64,000 bases of DNA, taken from Sediminibacterium sp. TEGAF015 (GTDB taxonomy: Bacteria > Bacteroidota > Bacteroidia > Chitinophagales > Chitinophagaceae). The translations under genes were made by a program, and so were the position numbers. Positions within the stretch are counted from its first letter, which is position 1, and each line of letters opens with the position of its first letter. Shown piece after piece: positions 54,181 through 62,767 of this stretch. The notes beneath the pieces were generated by a model. It worked only from the letters and a program-made list of their open reading frames with translations, was not told the origin of the DNA and ran no database searches. The DNA is taken from NCBI RefSeq assembly GCF_025997995.1, contig NZ_AP026683.1:2170501-2234500 (forward strand), in the 5' to 3' direction.

Positions 54181-55776
54181 ATGAAAAAATTCAGTTTCAG
54201 AAGTTTCCTGCAACCTTTACTCATTATTACAATTTATTTATTAACCACTTTAACAGCAATTAACGCTCACAATAAAATCGATCAGCCAAAAGACTTTAAC
54301 AAAAGCCAACCGTTGGATGCAGGTATATCCACCTTTATTAAAAACGTCTGGATAATTGATGGTACAGGAGCTGTTCCTTTTTTTGGCGCAGTCAGAATTG
54401 AGGGAAATAAGATTCTGGCGGTAGGCAACTTAACACCCCTGAAGGGAGAACGGGTTATTGATGGCCGGCAACAATACATAACACCAGGTTTTATTGATTC
54501 ACATAGTCATCATTTTGGCAGCCTTAAAAAAGAACCACAGAGTATAGCAATGACCAACCAGGGTATTACTACTATATTGATTGGGCAGGATGGTGACAGT
54601 TATCCAATGGATACACTTCAGGCATTTTTTGCTAAAAACAAAGTAGCAGTAAATGTTGCCAGCTATACAGGTCATAGTAGTCTTCGTGAAAAAATTATGG
54701 GCCGAAACAATGTATTTAGAGCAGCCAGCTTAAGCGAAGTTGATAAAATGAAAAAGACGCTGGCGGCAGATTTGCAAAAGGGTTCATTTGGCTTATCAAC
54801 TGGATTGGAATATGAATCTGCTTTTTATAGCAGCAAGGAAGAAGTGATTGCACTTGCTCAAGTTGCTGCTGATTTTAAAAGAGGATATATCAGCCATATC
54901 CGCAGCGAAGACATCCAATTAAAAGATGCTATTGATGAAATTATTGAAATTGGAAAAAGAACAGGTATACCGGTGAAGCTTTCTCATATAAAAATTGCCA
55001 ATAAAAACGATTGGGGAAAAGCAAAACAGGTGATACAAACACTGGACAGTGCAAGAAAAGCAGGCATTGATATTACTGCGGATATATATCCTTATACATT
55101 CTGGAATTCTACCTTAAGAATCTTGTTTCCTGATAAAAAATTTACAAGCCTGAAAAGTGCCGAACTGGCCACTCAGCAATTATTTGATCCCGAGGAATCT
55201 GTTCTGGTTCGCTTTGCTCCATTTCCTTCCTATGCGGGAAAAACAATTGCAGCGATTGCGAAAGAAAGAAACGAGTCTGCTCCCGCCACACTGATACAAT
55301 TAATTAAAATGGCAGAAGCCTATAAAAAAGCAAACCCCGGTGCAGGTAGTGTAGAAGCCCTTGCCGGTAAGTCTATGCTGGAAGCAGATATGATAGATTT
55401 TATGCGTTGGGAGCACGCCAATTTTTGTTCGGATGGCGCAGCCGGTGGCCATCCCCGTGGTTATGGGGCTTTTACCAGAATTCTGGGTAAATACATCAGA
55501 GAACAAAAAATACTTTCACTTGCTGAGGCAATTCATAAAATGACAGGATTAACGGCAAAGCATTTACAAATTGAAAACAGAGGTGTGATTGCAGCTGGTA
55601 ATTTTGCCGACCTGGTTCTGTTAAATCCGGATATTGTAGAAGATCATGCCACTATTGAAAATAGTAAAGCCCTTTCTACTGGTATTAAAATGGTCTGGGT
55701 AAATGGAGAACTGGTGTATCAGAACCAAAATGCGACCAATCAATTTCCCGGTGTGCTGATTAGAAAGAGGCTTTAG
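54181..55776 (+). CDS. N-acyl-D-amino-acid deacylase (amidohydrolase superfamily)
   Basis: 531 residues from ATG 54181, which gives a signal/anchor (MKKFSFRSFLQPLLIITIYLL). Amidohydrolase_3 fold: GTGAVPFFGAVRIEGNKI, FIDSHSHHFGS (metal His pair), LSTGLEYESAFYSSKEEV, PVKLSHIKIANK (Lys/His), ADIYPYTFWN, and the C-terminal GVIAAGNFADLVLLNPD. Contains NFCSDGAAGGHPRGYGAF, the conserved Asp/His region of D-aminoacylase. Removes acyl groups from N-acyl-D-amino acids. It is followed 55 bp downstream by a DUF1611-epimerase pair, suggesting D-glutamate use. Confidence 0.88.
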   Translation: MKKFSFRSFLQPLLIITIYLLTTLTAINAHNKIDQPKDFNKSQPLDAGISTFIKNVWIIDGTGAVPFFGAVRIEGNKILAVGNLTPLKGERVIDGRQQYITPGFIDSHSHHFGSLKKEPQSIAMTNQGITTILIGQDGDSYPMDTLQAFFAKNKVAVNVASYTGHSSLREKIMGRNNVFRAASLSEVDKMKKTLAADLQKGSFGLSTGLEYESAFYSSKEEVIALAQVAADFKRGYISHIRSEDIQLKDAIDEIIEIGKRTGIPVKLSHIKIANKNDWGKAKQVIQTLDSARKAGIDITADIYPYTFWNSTLRILFPDKKFTSLKSAELATQQLFDPEESVLVRFAPFPSYAGKTIAAIAKERNESAPATLIQLIKMAEAYKKANPGAGSVEALAGKSMLEADMIDFMRWEHANFCSDGAAGGHPRGYGAFTRILGKYIREQKILSLAEAIHKMTGLTAKHLQIENRGVIAAGNFADLVLLNPDIVEDHATIENSKALSTGIKMVWVNGELVYQNQNATNQFPGVLIRKRL

Positions 55777-55831
55777 AAACAAGTTAATCATATTGGTAAG
55801 ACACACCAACATATAGAAACAAAATTGCAAG

Positions 55832-56896
55832 ATGAAAAAATTGGCTTTTGTATTAACAAATGGATTGTACCCAACTTCTGATGCCAAAACAGCGCATGGA
55901 TTAGTTAGGGGCACAGAGCGCTTTTTAATTACCGGTGTAATTGATCAGCAAGCTACAGCTGGAAAAGATGCCGGAGTTATTTTGGATGGAATACACAGAA
56001 GCATTCCCATTTATGCAAATCTTGAAGATGCCTGGGAAGCTCATACCGAAACAACAGTACTGGTGATAGGAGTAGCCACTGTAGGTGGTGTATTGCCTAC
56101 GGATATGCTCGTAATTATAAAAGCAGCCATTGAGAAAGGTTTATCCATTGTTAATGGTTTACACGATTACTTAACCGATCACGCAGATATTGTTGAACTG
56201 GCGGGTAAAAAAGGAGTTAGCCTTACAGATATCAGAAAGCCAAAGAAAAGAGCAGACCTGCATTTTTTTACGGGAGATATTTTTAAACTACCTACTCCGG
56301 TGATTGCTGTCATTGGGATGGATTGCGCAATGGGAAAAAGAACCACTGCAAGATTATTAAAAGAAGCCTGTGCAAAAGAACAGATTAAAACAGAAATGAT
56401 TTATACAGGCCAAACAGGATGGTTACAGGGGAATGAGTATGGTTTTATTTTTGATTCTACCTTGAACGATTTTGTTTCTGGAGAATTAGAAAATGCCATC
56501 CTCAGCTGTGCTCGTGAGGTAAACCCTTCGCTTATTTTTTTAGAAGGACAGTCTGCCTTAAGAAATCCTAGCGGACCCTGTGGTCTTGAATTTCTGATTT
56601 CAGGAAATGCCAAATATACTGTTCTAGTGTTTGCACCAAAGAGAATCTATTTTGACAACGAACCACATTGGGGTAAAATACCTTCTGTAGAATCTGAAAT
56701 CGAAATCATCGAAAAATTTGGATCTAAAGTAATTGCACTAGCAATGAATACAGAGGGATGTACCCATGAAGAAGCATTAGTGCTAAAAGCAGCATACGAA
56801 GAAAAATTGCAGTTGCCTGTGCTGGCACCTTTACAAAAAGGAGTGAGCGAGTTAATTCCCGTTTTGCAGCAGCTTATTGAGGGAAATAAAATTTAA
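55832..56896 (+). CDS. DUF1611 protein, DgcN-like
   Basis: 354 residues: N-terminal Rossmann-like half (LTNGLYPTSDAKTAHGLVRGTERF, VLVIGVATVGGVLPTD, IVNGLHDYLTDHADIVELA) and a C-terminal P-loop half (TPVIAVIGMDCAMGKRTTARLL, Walker A-like, then EMIYTGQTGWLQGNEYGFIFD and FLEGQSALRNPSGPCGLEFL). This is the DUF1611 family. The characterised member DgcN acetylates D-glutamate in a pathway with DgcA. Directly before an enolase-superfamily epimerase (14 bp gap), it strongly resembles that pair. Cytoplasmic. Confidence 0.85.
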   Translation: MKKLAFVLTNGLYPTSDAKTAHGLVRGTERFLITGVIDQQATAGKDAGVILDGIHRSIPIYANLEDAWEAHTETTVLVIGVATVGGVLPTDMLVIIKAAIEKGLSIVNGLHDYLTDHADIVELAGKKGVSLTDIRKPKKRADLHFFTGDIFKLPTPVIAVIGMDCAMGKRTTARLLKEACAKEQIKTEMIYTGQTGWLQGNEYGFIFDSTLNDFVSGELENAILSCAREVNPSLIFLEGQSALRNPSGPCGLEFLISGNAKYTVLVFAPKRIYFDNEPHWGKIPSVESEIEIIEKFGSKVIALAMNTEGCTHEEALVLKAAYEEKLQLPVLAPLQKGVSELIPVLQQLIEGNKI

Positions 56897-56910
56897 ATCC
56901 GGTATCGCTC

Positions 56911-57978
56911 ATGAAAATCACCTCCATCAACTCTTTTATAAAACACCTCCCTTTAAAAAAGCCTTATACCATTTCGTATAATACTTACGACACCGTATCC
57001 ATTGTTTTTACAAAAATCACTTTGGCAAATGGAATCGTTGGAATTGGAACAGCCAGCCCGGCAGAAGACGTAGTGGGAGAAAGTCCCGAACAAACACTAA
57101 TTAATTTAGAATCTGATACAGTGCAGTCATGGGTAGGGGCCGACATCCGTTCTTTTCTCAGCATTATTACAGATATCAGAAAAACTTTTGCCCACTTGCC
57201 CGGAACACAAGCAGCTTTAGACATTGCTTTGCACGATGCTTTTGGAAAATGGGCGGGTATTTCAGTTGCCCGATTTTACGGAATAAAAAGAAATGCCTTG
57301 CCAACTTCGGTTACTATCGGAATTAAAAGCGTTACCGACACAGTAGCAGAAGCCGTAGAATATTATGCCAATGGATTTTCCATCTTCAAATTAAAAACTG
57401 GTTTGTCTGTAGAGGAAGACATTGAAAAAATAGTATTGCTTCATGAAAAATTCAAGGAGAATATTCAACTCAGAGTTGATGCCAATCAGGGATATACACT
57501 CGCAGATCTTATAAAATTCATGGAAGCTACCCGTTCCATCCCTTTAGAATTGATTGAACAACCTTTGAAAGTAGGAAAGGAAATGGAATTGGTTTCACTT
57601 TCAGAAGAACAAAGAAACAAGCTGGTTGCCGATGAGTCTTTGCATCAGGAAACCGATGCCATTCGTTTTGCACAAACGAATCGTCCATTTGGCATTTACA
57701 ATATTAAACTCATGAAATGCGGCGGTATTACTGGTGCCAGAGAAATTGGGCAGATAGCCCGTGCCGCCGGAATCAACTTATTCTGGGGTTGCAACGATGA
57801 GAGCATCATCAGCATAACAGCAGCTTTACATACAGCTTATAGTTTTGAAAATACAAAGTATCTGGACCTGGATGGTAGTTTTGATTTAGCAGAAGATCTA
57901 GTAAAAGGTGGTTTCGAAATTAAAAACGGGTTGCTCATGATTAATGAACAACCCGGTCTCGGATATGATTGGATCTAG
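56911..57978 (+). CDS. Dipeptide epimerase / DgcA-like enolase-superfamily racemase
   Basis: 355 residues of the muconate-lactonizing-enzyme subgroup. Active-site signatures: IFKLKTGL (KxK), LRVDANQGYTL (Asp metal ligand), LELIEQPLKVG (Glu), LVADESLHQET (Asp/Glu), YNIKLMKCGGITGAREI (second Lys) and the end loop KNGLLMINEQPGLGYDW. Family members epimerise L-Ala-D/L-Glu. With DUF1611 upstream, racemisation of N-acetyl-D-glutamate (DgcA) is the better guess. The N-acyl-D-amino-acid deacylase upstream and this pair form one plus-strand transcript. Confidence 0.88.
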   Translation: MKITSINSFIKHLPLKKPYTISYNTYDTVSIVFTKITLANGIVGIGTASPAEDVVGESPEQTLINLESDTVQSWVGADIRSFLSIITDIRKTFAHLPGTQAALDIALHDAFGKWAGISVARFYGIKRNALPTSVTIGIKSVTDTVAEAVEYYANGFSIFKLKTGLSVEEDIEKIVLLHEKFKENIQLRVDANQGYTLADLIKFMEATRSIPLELIEQPLKVGKEMELVSLSEEQRNKLVADESLHQETDAIRFAQTNRPFGIYNIKLMKCGGITGAREIGQIARAAGINLFWGCNDESIISITAALHTAYSFENTKYLDLDGSFDLAEDLVKGGFEIKNGLLMINEQPGLGYDWI

Positions 57979-57998
57979 GCAGGTAACCAACAATTACA

Positions 57999-59294
57999 CT
58001 ATAAAGTTGCCCGCTTCCATTTTTTATTTTGTATTAAGTTATAGACAATACTCACTGCCAATCCAATTGCTACTCCCTTTAGCAAGTCTGTAAATACAAC
58101 AGCCAATATTGTAACAATAAAAGGAAGAAACTGCTGCATACCACTATGCCACATATGCCTGAAAGTCTTGATGCCGGCTAGTTTAAACCCAATTAGAATA
58201 AGAATAGCAGCTAGTGTAGCCATTGGGATTTTATTTAACAAAGCAGGTATGGCCAATACAGAAACCAATAAAAAGACACCATGTACAATGGCTGCTAATT
58301 TTGTTTTGGCACCTGCATTTACATTGGCAGAAGTTCTTACAATTACGGAAGTCATGGGAAGGCCTCCCAGCAATCCGGAAATGATATTGCCAACACCCTG
58401 CGCTTTTAATTCAGTATTTGCATTTGAAATTCTTTTCAGGGGATCCATTTTATCTCCTGCTTCCAAACAAAGAAGGGTTTCAATACTCGCAACAATGGCT
58501 ATCGTAATTCCTACTACCCAAACTTTCAACTGTAAAAATCCGGCTACTGCAGGGAAGGTAAACTGACCAAAGAATTCATCCACTGAACTAGCTATGGGTA
58601 ATAACACCAAGTGTTCGTCTTTAATTTCCCAGGCAGGTACAATCGCTTTAAAAAGCTCATTCAGTAAAATACCCGCAATAACCGCAGCCAATGCACCAGG
58701 TATGGTTTTAATTTTTTTAAGGGCGGGCACTTTGTTGAAAGCTATAATGATCGCAACTGAAATAATTGCTACCAGTATAGCGCCCGTATGAGCAAAATTA
58801 AACGCATGAATCAGCTCAGTAAAGAATCCTTTATCGGCTTCTATCAATTGATAAGAATAAAAGTCTCCCTCATGCTCTACATCATAACCAATTGCATGAG
58901 GCAACTCTTTTTTAATAATGATGATACCTATGGCTACGAGCATCCCTTCAATTACACTAGTTGGAAAATAGCTGGAGATTCCCCCTGCTTTTACCAGACC
59001 CAGTATTAGCTGAATGGCCCCTGCAATTATGACTGCAGACAAAAAATGCTGATAACCCAGATCGGTAATGGCTACCAAAATAATGGCAATTAAACCAGCA
59101 GCAGGACCAGATACACTTACGTTGGAATTGCTTAAATATCCAACCGCTATGCCGCCTATTACACCTGATATAATACCTGCAAAAGGCGGTGCTCCGCTGG
59201 CAACTGCTATGCCTAAACACAGCGGTAATGCCACTAAAAACACAACCAATCCTGCCAATAGATCAACCTTAAAATACTTTGTTGTTAGTTTCAT
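57999..59294 (-). CDS. SulP-family anion (bicarbonate/sulfate) transporter lacking a STAS domain
   Basis: 431 residues from ATG 59294 (MKLTTKYFKVDLLAGLVVFL). About 11-12 TMs with the SulP signatures LPLCLGIAVASGAPPFAGIISGVIGGI, VSVSGPAAGLIAIIL, and IETLLCLEAGDKMDPLKRISNANTELKAQGVGNIISGLLGGLPMTSVIVRTSANVNAGAKTKLAAIVHG in several segments. It ends soon after the last TM, so the usual cytosolic STAS domain (about 100-130 residues) is absent. The next upstream gene on this strand is a beta-carbonic anhydrase, 13 bp away, which argues for bicarbonate as substrate. Confidence 0.9.
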   Translation of the reverse strand: MKLTTKYFKVDLLAGLVVFLVALPLCLGIAVASGAPPFAGIISGVIGGIAVGYLSNSNVSVSGPAAGLIAIILVAITDLGYQHFLSAVIIAGAIQLILGLVKAGGISSYFPTSVIEGMLVAIGIIIIKKELPHAIGYDVEHEGDFYSYQLIEADKGFFTELIHAFNFAHTGAILVAIISVAIIIAFNKVPALKKIKTIPGALAAVIAGILLNELFKAIVPAWEIKDEHLVLLPIASSVDEFFGQFTFPAVAGFLQLKVWVVGITIAIVASIETLLCLEAGDKMDPLKRISNANTELKAQGVGNIISGLLGGLPMTSVIVRTSANVNAGAKTKLAAIVHGVFLLVSVLAIPALLNKIPMATLAAILILIGFKLAGIKTFRHMWHSGMQQFLPFIVTILAVVFTDLLKGVAIGLAVSIVYNLIQNKKWKRATL

Positions 59295-59307
59295 GATATT
59301 TTTCTTC

Positions 59308-59967
59308 TTAATGAACAGCAACTAATTTTTCTTCTAAAGTAGACTGATGTATAAGTGTCTTAAAGAAATCAACTTCGCCAGTTTCTACATTATACATGGC
59401 CCCTACAATTCCAATTTTACCAGCAAGGAAATACTCTTTTATAATATCACTTCTGTGTAAAATCTCTTCCATACTGTTTTCTACATTGGCGTATGCCACA
59501 TTGTCTCTGAAACAATGTTCATCTTTTTTCTTTAGCATCGCTTTACTGATGGCGGGCTTAATAGCACTTAATAACCCGGTGATATGACCATCGCGTACAT
59601 CAGCTTGTGCGCTCTTTACTGCTCCACACTCTGTATGTCCTAAAACAACCAGCATTTTAGAACCCACATATTTCACAGCATATTCCAAACTCCCCAAAAT
59701 GCTATCGTTCACAATATTCCCCGCTACACGAATACTAAATAAATCACCCAGACCCTGATCAAAAATCAATTCAACAGAAGTTCTGGAATCCATACAGCTA
59801 AGAATTACACCAAAAGGAAACTGACCTTCGCGGGTTTCATTGATCATCTCAAGATGATCATGGTTTCTAGATAAGTTCTGAACAAATCTGTTGTTTCCTT
59901 CTACCAATAACTCAAAGGCCTTCTCTGGCGTTAGGTTTTCTAAATACTCTTTTGAATGCTTTCTCAT
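59308..59967 (-). CDS. Beta-carbonic anhydrase
   Basis: 219 residues with the beta-CA zinc site: Cys58 and Asp60 in ILSCMDSRTSVEL, then His111 and Cys114 in VVLGHTECGAV. FSIRVAGNIVNDSILGSLEYAV is the typical dimer/active-site segment. It interconverts CO2 and bicarbonate. Encoded 13 bp before the SulP transporter on the same strand, so the two probably form a bicarbonate uptake and hydration unit, supplying carboxylases. Confidence 0.97.
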   Translation of the reverse strand: MRKHSKEYLENLTPEKAFELLVEGNNRFVQNLSRNHDHLEMINETREGQFPFGVILSCMDSRTSVELIFDQGLGDLFSIRVAGNIVNDSILGSLEYAVKYVGSKMLVVLGHTECGAVKSAQADVRDGHITGLLSAIKPAISKAMLKKKDEHCFRDNVAYANVENSMEEILHRSDIIKEYFLAGKIGIVGAMYNVETGEVDFFKTLIHQSTLEEKLVAVH

Positions 59968-60171
59968 ATATTATTATTGATGTTATTGCCCCATAGGACA
60001 ATATCTTGTTTCATTAAAAAATGGAATGGTAAAAGAGGTAATGGAGTCACCCAAAAATGTCCAGTATTACTGGAACAAAGAATTGAATCGATAAACCTAT
60101 TCGCCAGAAAGTGGCGACATTGGGTTTTAGAAATAAGACTTACGACTTTACAAAATAATTACCTCTGTAAA

Positions 60172-60537
60172 TTATGCGAGATTGGGAGGAGGAACCAAGA
60201 GTTCTCTATGAAATGCCTGATAACCTTCTGGATGAAGTGAATGGCCGTGTGCAACAGAAGTAAACCCAAGGGTTATAATTGCATCAGTGGCATGCAAATA
60301 CTCTTCTAAAAAACCATTGGTACTATGTGGTTTTTCTTCTGAAGTATTGTTTAAAGGATTGGCAGATTCTTCTTCGCCACCATTATCAATTGGCCAGTCA
60401 ATATTTGTGCAAGCCTGATGGTCGTGCTGTTTTACCATTACAAAAGGCGTACTAATCGTTAACCATATTAAGGCCAACACAAAAAACGCGGCATTCAGTT
60501 TTTGCAGGAAAATAGATATAGTACTTCTTTTACGCAT
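60172..60537 (-). CDS. Small exported/anchored His-containing protein
   Basis: 121 residues: N-terminal signal or anchor (about 14-37, AAFFVLALIWLTISTPFVM), then an acidic region with KQHDHQACTNIDWPID, an Asn/Glu-rich linker, and a C-terminal HATDAIITLGFTSVAHGHSLHPEGYQAFHRELLVPPPNLA in which several His occur. The His/Asp-rich composition suggests metal binding, but I recognise no family. Palindromic sites lie directly upstream (60541-60596). A 94-codon plus-strand frame (59956-60240) covers its 3' end and is probably spurious. Confidence 0.65.
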   Translation of the reverse strand: MRKRSTISIFLQKLNAAFFVLALIWLTISTPFVMVKQHDHQACTNIDWPIDNGGEEESANPLNNTSEEKPHSTNGFLEEYLHATDAIITLGFTSVAHGHSLHPEGYQAFHRELLVPPPNLA

Positions 60538-60540
60538 TGT

Positions 60541-60596
60541 TTACAACCAGAAGTTGTAAAGTAAAAGTAATACAAATCAACTATAAGTTGTACAAC
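60541..60596 (-). promoter_or_regulatory. Palindromic sites upstream of the small His-rich gene
   Basis: Three perfect palindromes in 56 bp: TTACAAC-N5-GTTGTAA (60541-60559), CAACT-ATA-AGTTG (60578-60590) and GTTGTACAAC (60587-60596). They begin 4 bp before the start codon of the 121-residue gene. The shared GTTGTA half-site suggests one repressor binds two or three times. A hairpin role at the end of the upstream epimerase gene is the alternative. Confidence 0.55.
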
Positions 60597-60619
60597 TGGA
60601 TTCTATTAAGAAAATTTTA

Positions 60620-61621
60620 TCATTTCTTTATCCATCCATTTTCTCTGTACCACTGGATGGTATGCTGAAGCCCTTCTGGTAATGGGTAATCGGGATTGAA
60701 GCCCATATTCTTTAATAAACTCGCATCTACCGCCCAGTTGGGTGCCTGAAATTCTTTGAGGCGTTCTGTGTTGAGTACCGGTGTCCTTCCTCTCAAATTC
60801 CCAATCCACTCACTTACATGCGCTGCTACTTTAGCAACAGGAACAGGTACGATAATCGGAAGGGTCTTTTTTCCTAAAATCTGTTTAACCAAATCATTGA
60901 ATTCCTTGGCAGTATAATTAACAGTATCACTTAAAAGAATATTCCTAGAAGTTATAGGTTGTTCAATACTTAAGAACACAGCTTTACATACATCGGCTAC
61001 ATGAATAAAACTCAATTGCTGTTTTGTATTGCCAATGTACAATTCCAGATGCTGGTTAAGGGATTGTATCAATACCAGTAAATCCTTTTCGCGCGGACCA
61101 TACACCGTGGTGGGGTGCACAATCAGATAGGGAAACTGATTTTTGGTGGCCAGCATTTTTTCAGCTGCCAACTTACTCTTTCCGTAAGCAGTTATAGGGG
61201 CTTGTTCGTGGGTTTCTGCTACCGGATCAGACCCTTTACCCGGACCATAAGAAGCCAGACTGCTCAGGAACACAAAACGTTCAGGAACCATATCCAGTTC
61301 TATCAATGCATCAACTAGTCTTTCGGTATTGTGCAGATTAACTTTATAATATTCATCCAGCACAGTGCTCTTTGTTAAGCCTGCAGCATGTACAACCACA
61401 TCAAACTTTCCATGGATGGCTGCATTCTTTTCAATTTGTTGCTTCAGCTTTTCCGCATTGGAAAAATCCATTTCGAAAACATGCAGGTCTTTGTGTTTCA
61501 AATATCCCTTGCTGCTCGAAGATCTGATTCCGGCAAATGTTCGGTACCCTCGTTTAATAGCTTCTTCTACCAGAAAGCTTCCAATAAATCCACTCGCTCC
61601 GGTAATCAGGATATTCTTCAT
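60620..61621 (-). CDS. NAD-dependent epimerase/reductase, probable ceramide-pathway CerR-like
   Basis: 333-residue extended SDR: ITGASGFIGSFLVEEAI (GxxGxxG), VVHAAGLTKSTVLDEYY, FLSSLASYGPGKG, YGKSKLAAEKML (catalytic YxxxK) and VHPTTVYGPREKD. A Ser/Thr at the SSL site completes the triad. It is the third gene of a minus-strand run with an acyltransferase-like and serine palmitoyltransferase gene. In Caulobacter and Bacteroides an SDR at the same position reduces the keto group of the sphingolipid (CerR). Function by context; an ordinary sugar epimerase cannot be excluded. Confidence 0.8.
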   Translation of the reverse strand: MKNILITGASGFIGSFLVEEAIKRGYRTFAGIRSSSSKGYLKHKDLHVFEMDFSNAEKLKQQIEKNAAIHGKFDVVVHAAGLTKSTVLDEYYKVNLHNTERLVDALIELDMVPERFVFLSSLASYGPGKGSDPVAETHEQAPITAYGKSKLAAEKMLATKNQFPYLIVHPTTVYGPREKDLLVLIQSLNQHLELYIGNTKQQLSFIHVADVCKAVFLSIEQPITSRNILLSDTVNYTAKEFNDLVKQILGKKTLPIIVPVPVAKVAAHVSEWIGNLRGRTPVLNTERLKEFQAPNWAVDASLLKNMGFNPDYPLPEGLQHTIQWYRENGWIKK

Positions 61622-61632
61622 GTAGTAATGCT

Positions 61633-62754
61633 TTAGAAATGTTTGATAAAACAGCGTCTTCGCTTGTGTTGCCTTGCTGGGAAATGATCCCAGATGCTTT
61701 GGACTTTTTTATTTTCTTCCAGTTCAGGATTGGATTCAATGATTTTGATTCCCGCTTTTTGATAATTCTTATGAAACTCTCTTAGTACAATAGCATTTAC
61801 CCCTTTACCCTGTAAAGTTTTATCTATACCTATTAAAAGCAAATCTGCTTCTGTATTTTTCTTTAACGCTTTTAGCAAATGAATAAAGCCGAATGGAAAT
61901 AAAGAGCCATTGGCTTTTTGCAATGCCTTTGAGAGAGACGGCATTGAGATACCAAAACCTACCAGTTGATTGGCTTCGTTGGCAATCAGTGTGATGCAAT
62001 CTACTCGAATCATAGAGAAATACATTTTGACATAATAGTCAATCTGTCTTTGAGTTAATTCCACCACTCCATATAATTCTGAATACGTTTCGTTTACCAA
62101 CTTGAAAACCTCACTGGCGTATGGTTTTAAATGTTTGGTAGACGTCATTGGCACTACATGTAGCTTGTATCTTTTCTCAACCAGATCAGCAATTTTAGCA
62201 ATGTTCTCAGGTAGTTTTTCGGGTACATTAATTCTGTACTCAACCCAGTCTACTGCTTTTCCATATCCCAACTGCTCCATCATAACAGGATAGTAAGGAT
62301 AGTTATAAATAGTAGCCATGGTACCAATTTCCTGAAAGCCTTCAATCAGCATCCCTTCAAAATCAAGATCGGTAAAACCCAATGGACCATGAACAGCGGT
62401 ACATCCCAGCACTTTTGCCCATCCTTCAACTGCCGCTAATAAAGCACGAGGGACTTCAATGTCTTCAATGAAATCAATCCATCCAAACCTTAGGTAATTG
62501 TTCTTCCAGGTTTCAACGTATTTTTTATTATAAATAGCTGCTACCCTGCCCACCACTTTTCCATTTTGATAAGCAACCCAGTATTTGGCTTCGCAAAAAT
62601 CGAATGCCGGATTCTTGGCTCTATTTAAAGTAGCTGCTTCATCAAACCGAAGTTTGGGAATATTATAGGGGTTGCCCTTATACAATACATAAGGGAGATC
62701 CAGAAAAGCATTCATTTGCTTTTTGCTGGTAACTTCTTGGATAATTGTTTCCAT
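61633..62754 (-). CDS. GNAT-like acyltransferase, probable bacterial ceramide synthase (bCerS) type
   Basis: 373 residues with two GNAT-like lobes: N-terminal KQMNAFLDLPYVLYKGNPYNIPKLRFDE, AKYWVAYQNGKVVGRVAAIYN and FGWIDFIEDIEVPRALL, then GPLGFTDLDFEGMLIEGFQ, and a C-terminal DLLLIGIDKTLQGKGVNAIVLREFHKNYQKAGIKIIES containing the CoA/ACP-binding GKG. Families of this type lie next to spt in Bacteroidota and match the GNAT-fold ceramide synthase described in Caulobacter. N-acylation of sphinganine is inferred. It starts 14 bp after the spt stop. Confidence 0.75.
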   Translation of the reverse strand: METIIQEVTSKKQMNAFLDLPYVLYKGNPYNIPKLRFDEAATLNRAKNPAFDFCEAKYWVAYQNGKVVGRVAAIYNKKYVETWKNNYLRFGWIDFIEDIEVPRALLAAVEGWAKVLGCTAVHGPLGFTDLDFEGMLIEGFQEIGTMATIYNYPYYPVMMEQLGYGKAVDWVEYRINVPEKLPENIAKIADLVEKRYKLHVVPMTSTKHLKPYASEVFKLVNETYSELYGVVELTQRQIDYYVKMYFSMIRVDCITLIANEANQLVGFGISMPSLSKALQKANGSLFPFGFIHLLKALKKNTEADLLLIGIDKTLQGKGVNAIVLREFHKNYQKAGIKIIESNPELEENKKVQSIWDHFPARQHKRRRCFIKHF

Positions 62755-62767
62755 GTTGGAAATAAAG

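Noticed and set aside
59956..60240. 94-codon plus-strand frame next to the carbonic anhydrase gene
   Set aside because: Overlaps the start of the carbonic anhydrase gene and the 3' end of the 121-residue gene on the other strand, and its composition is not protein-like.
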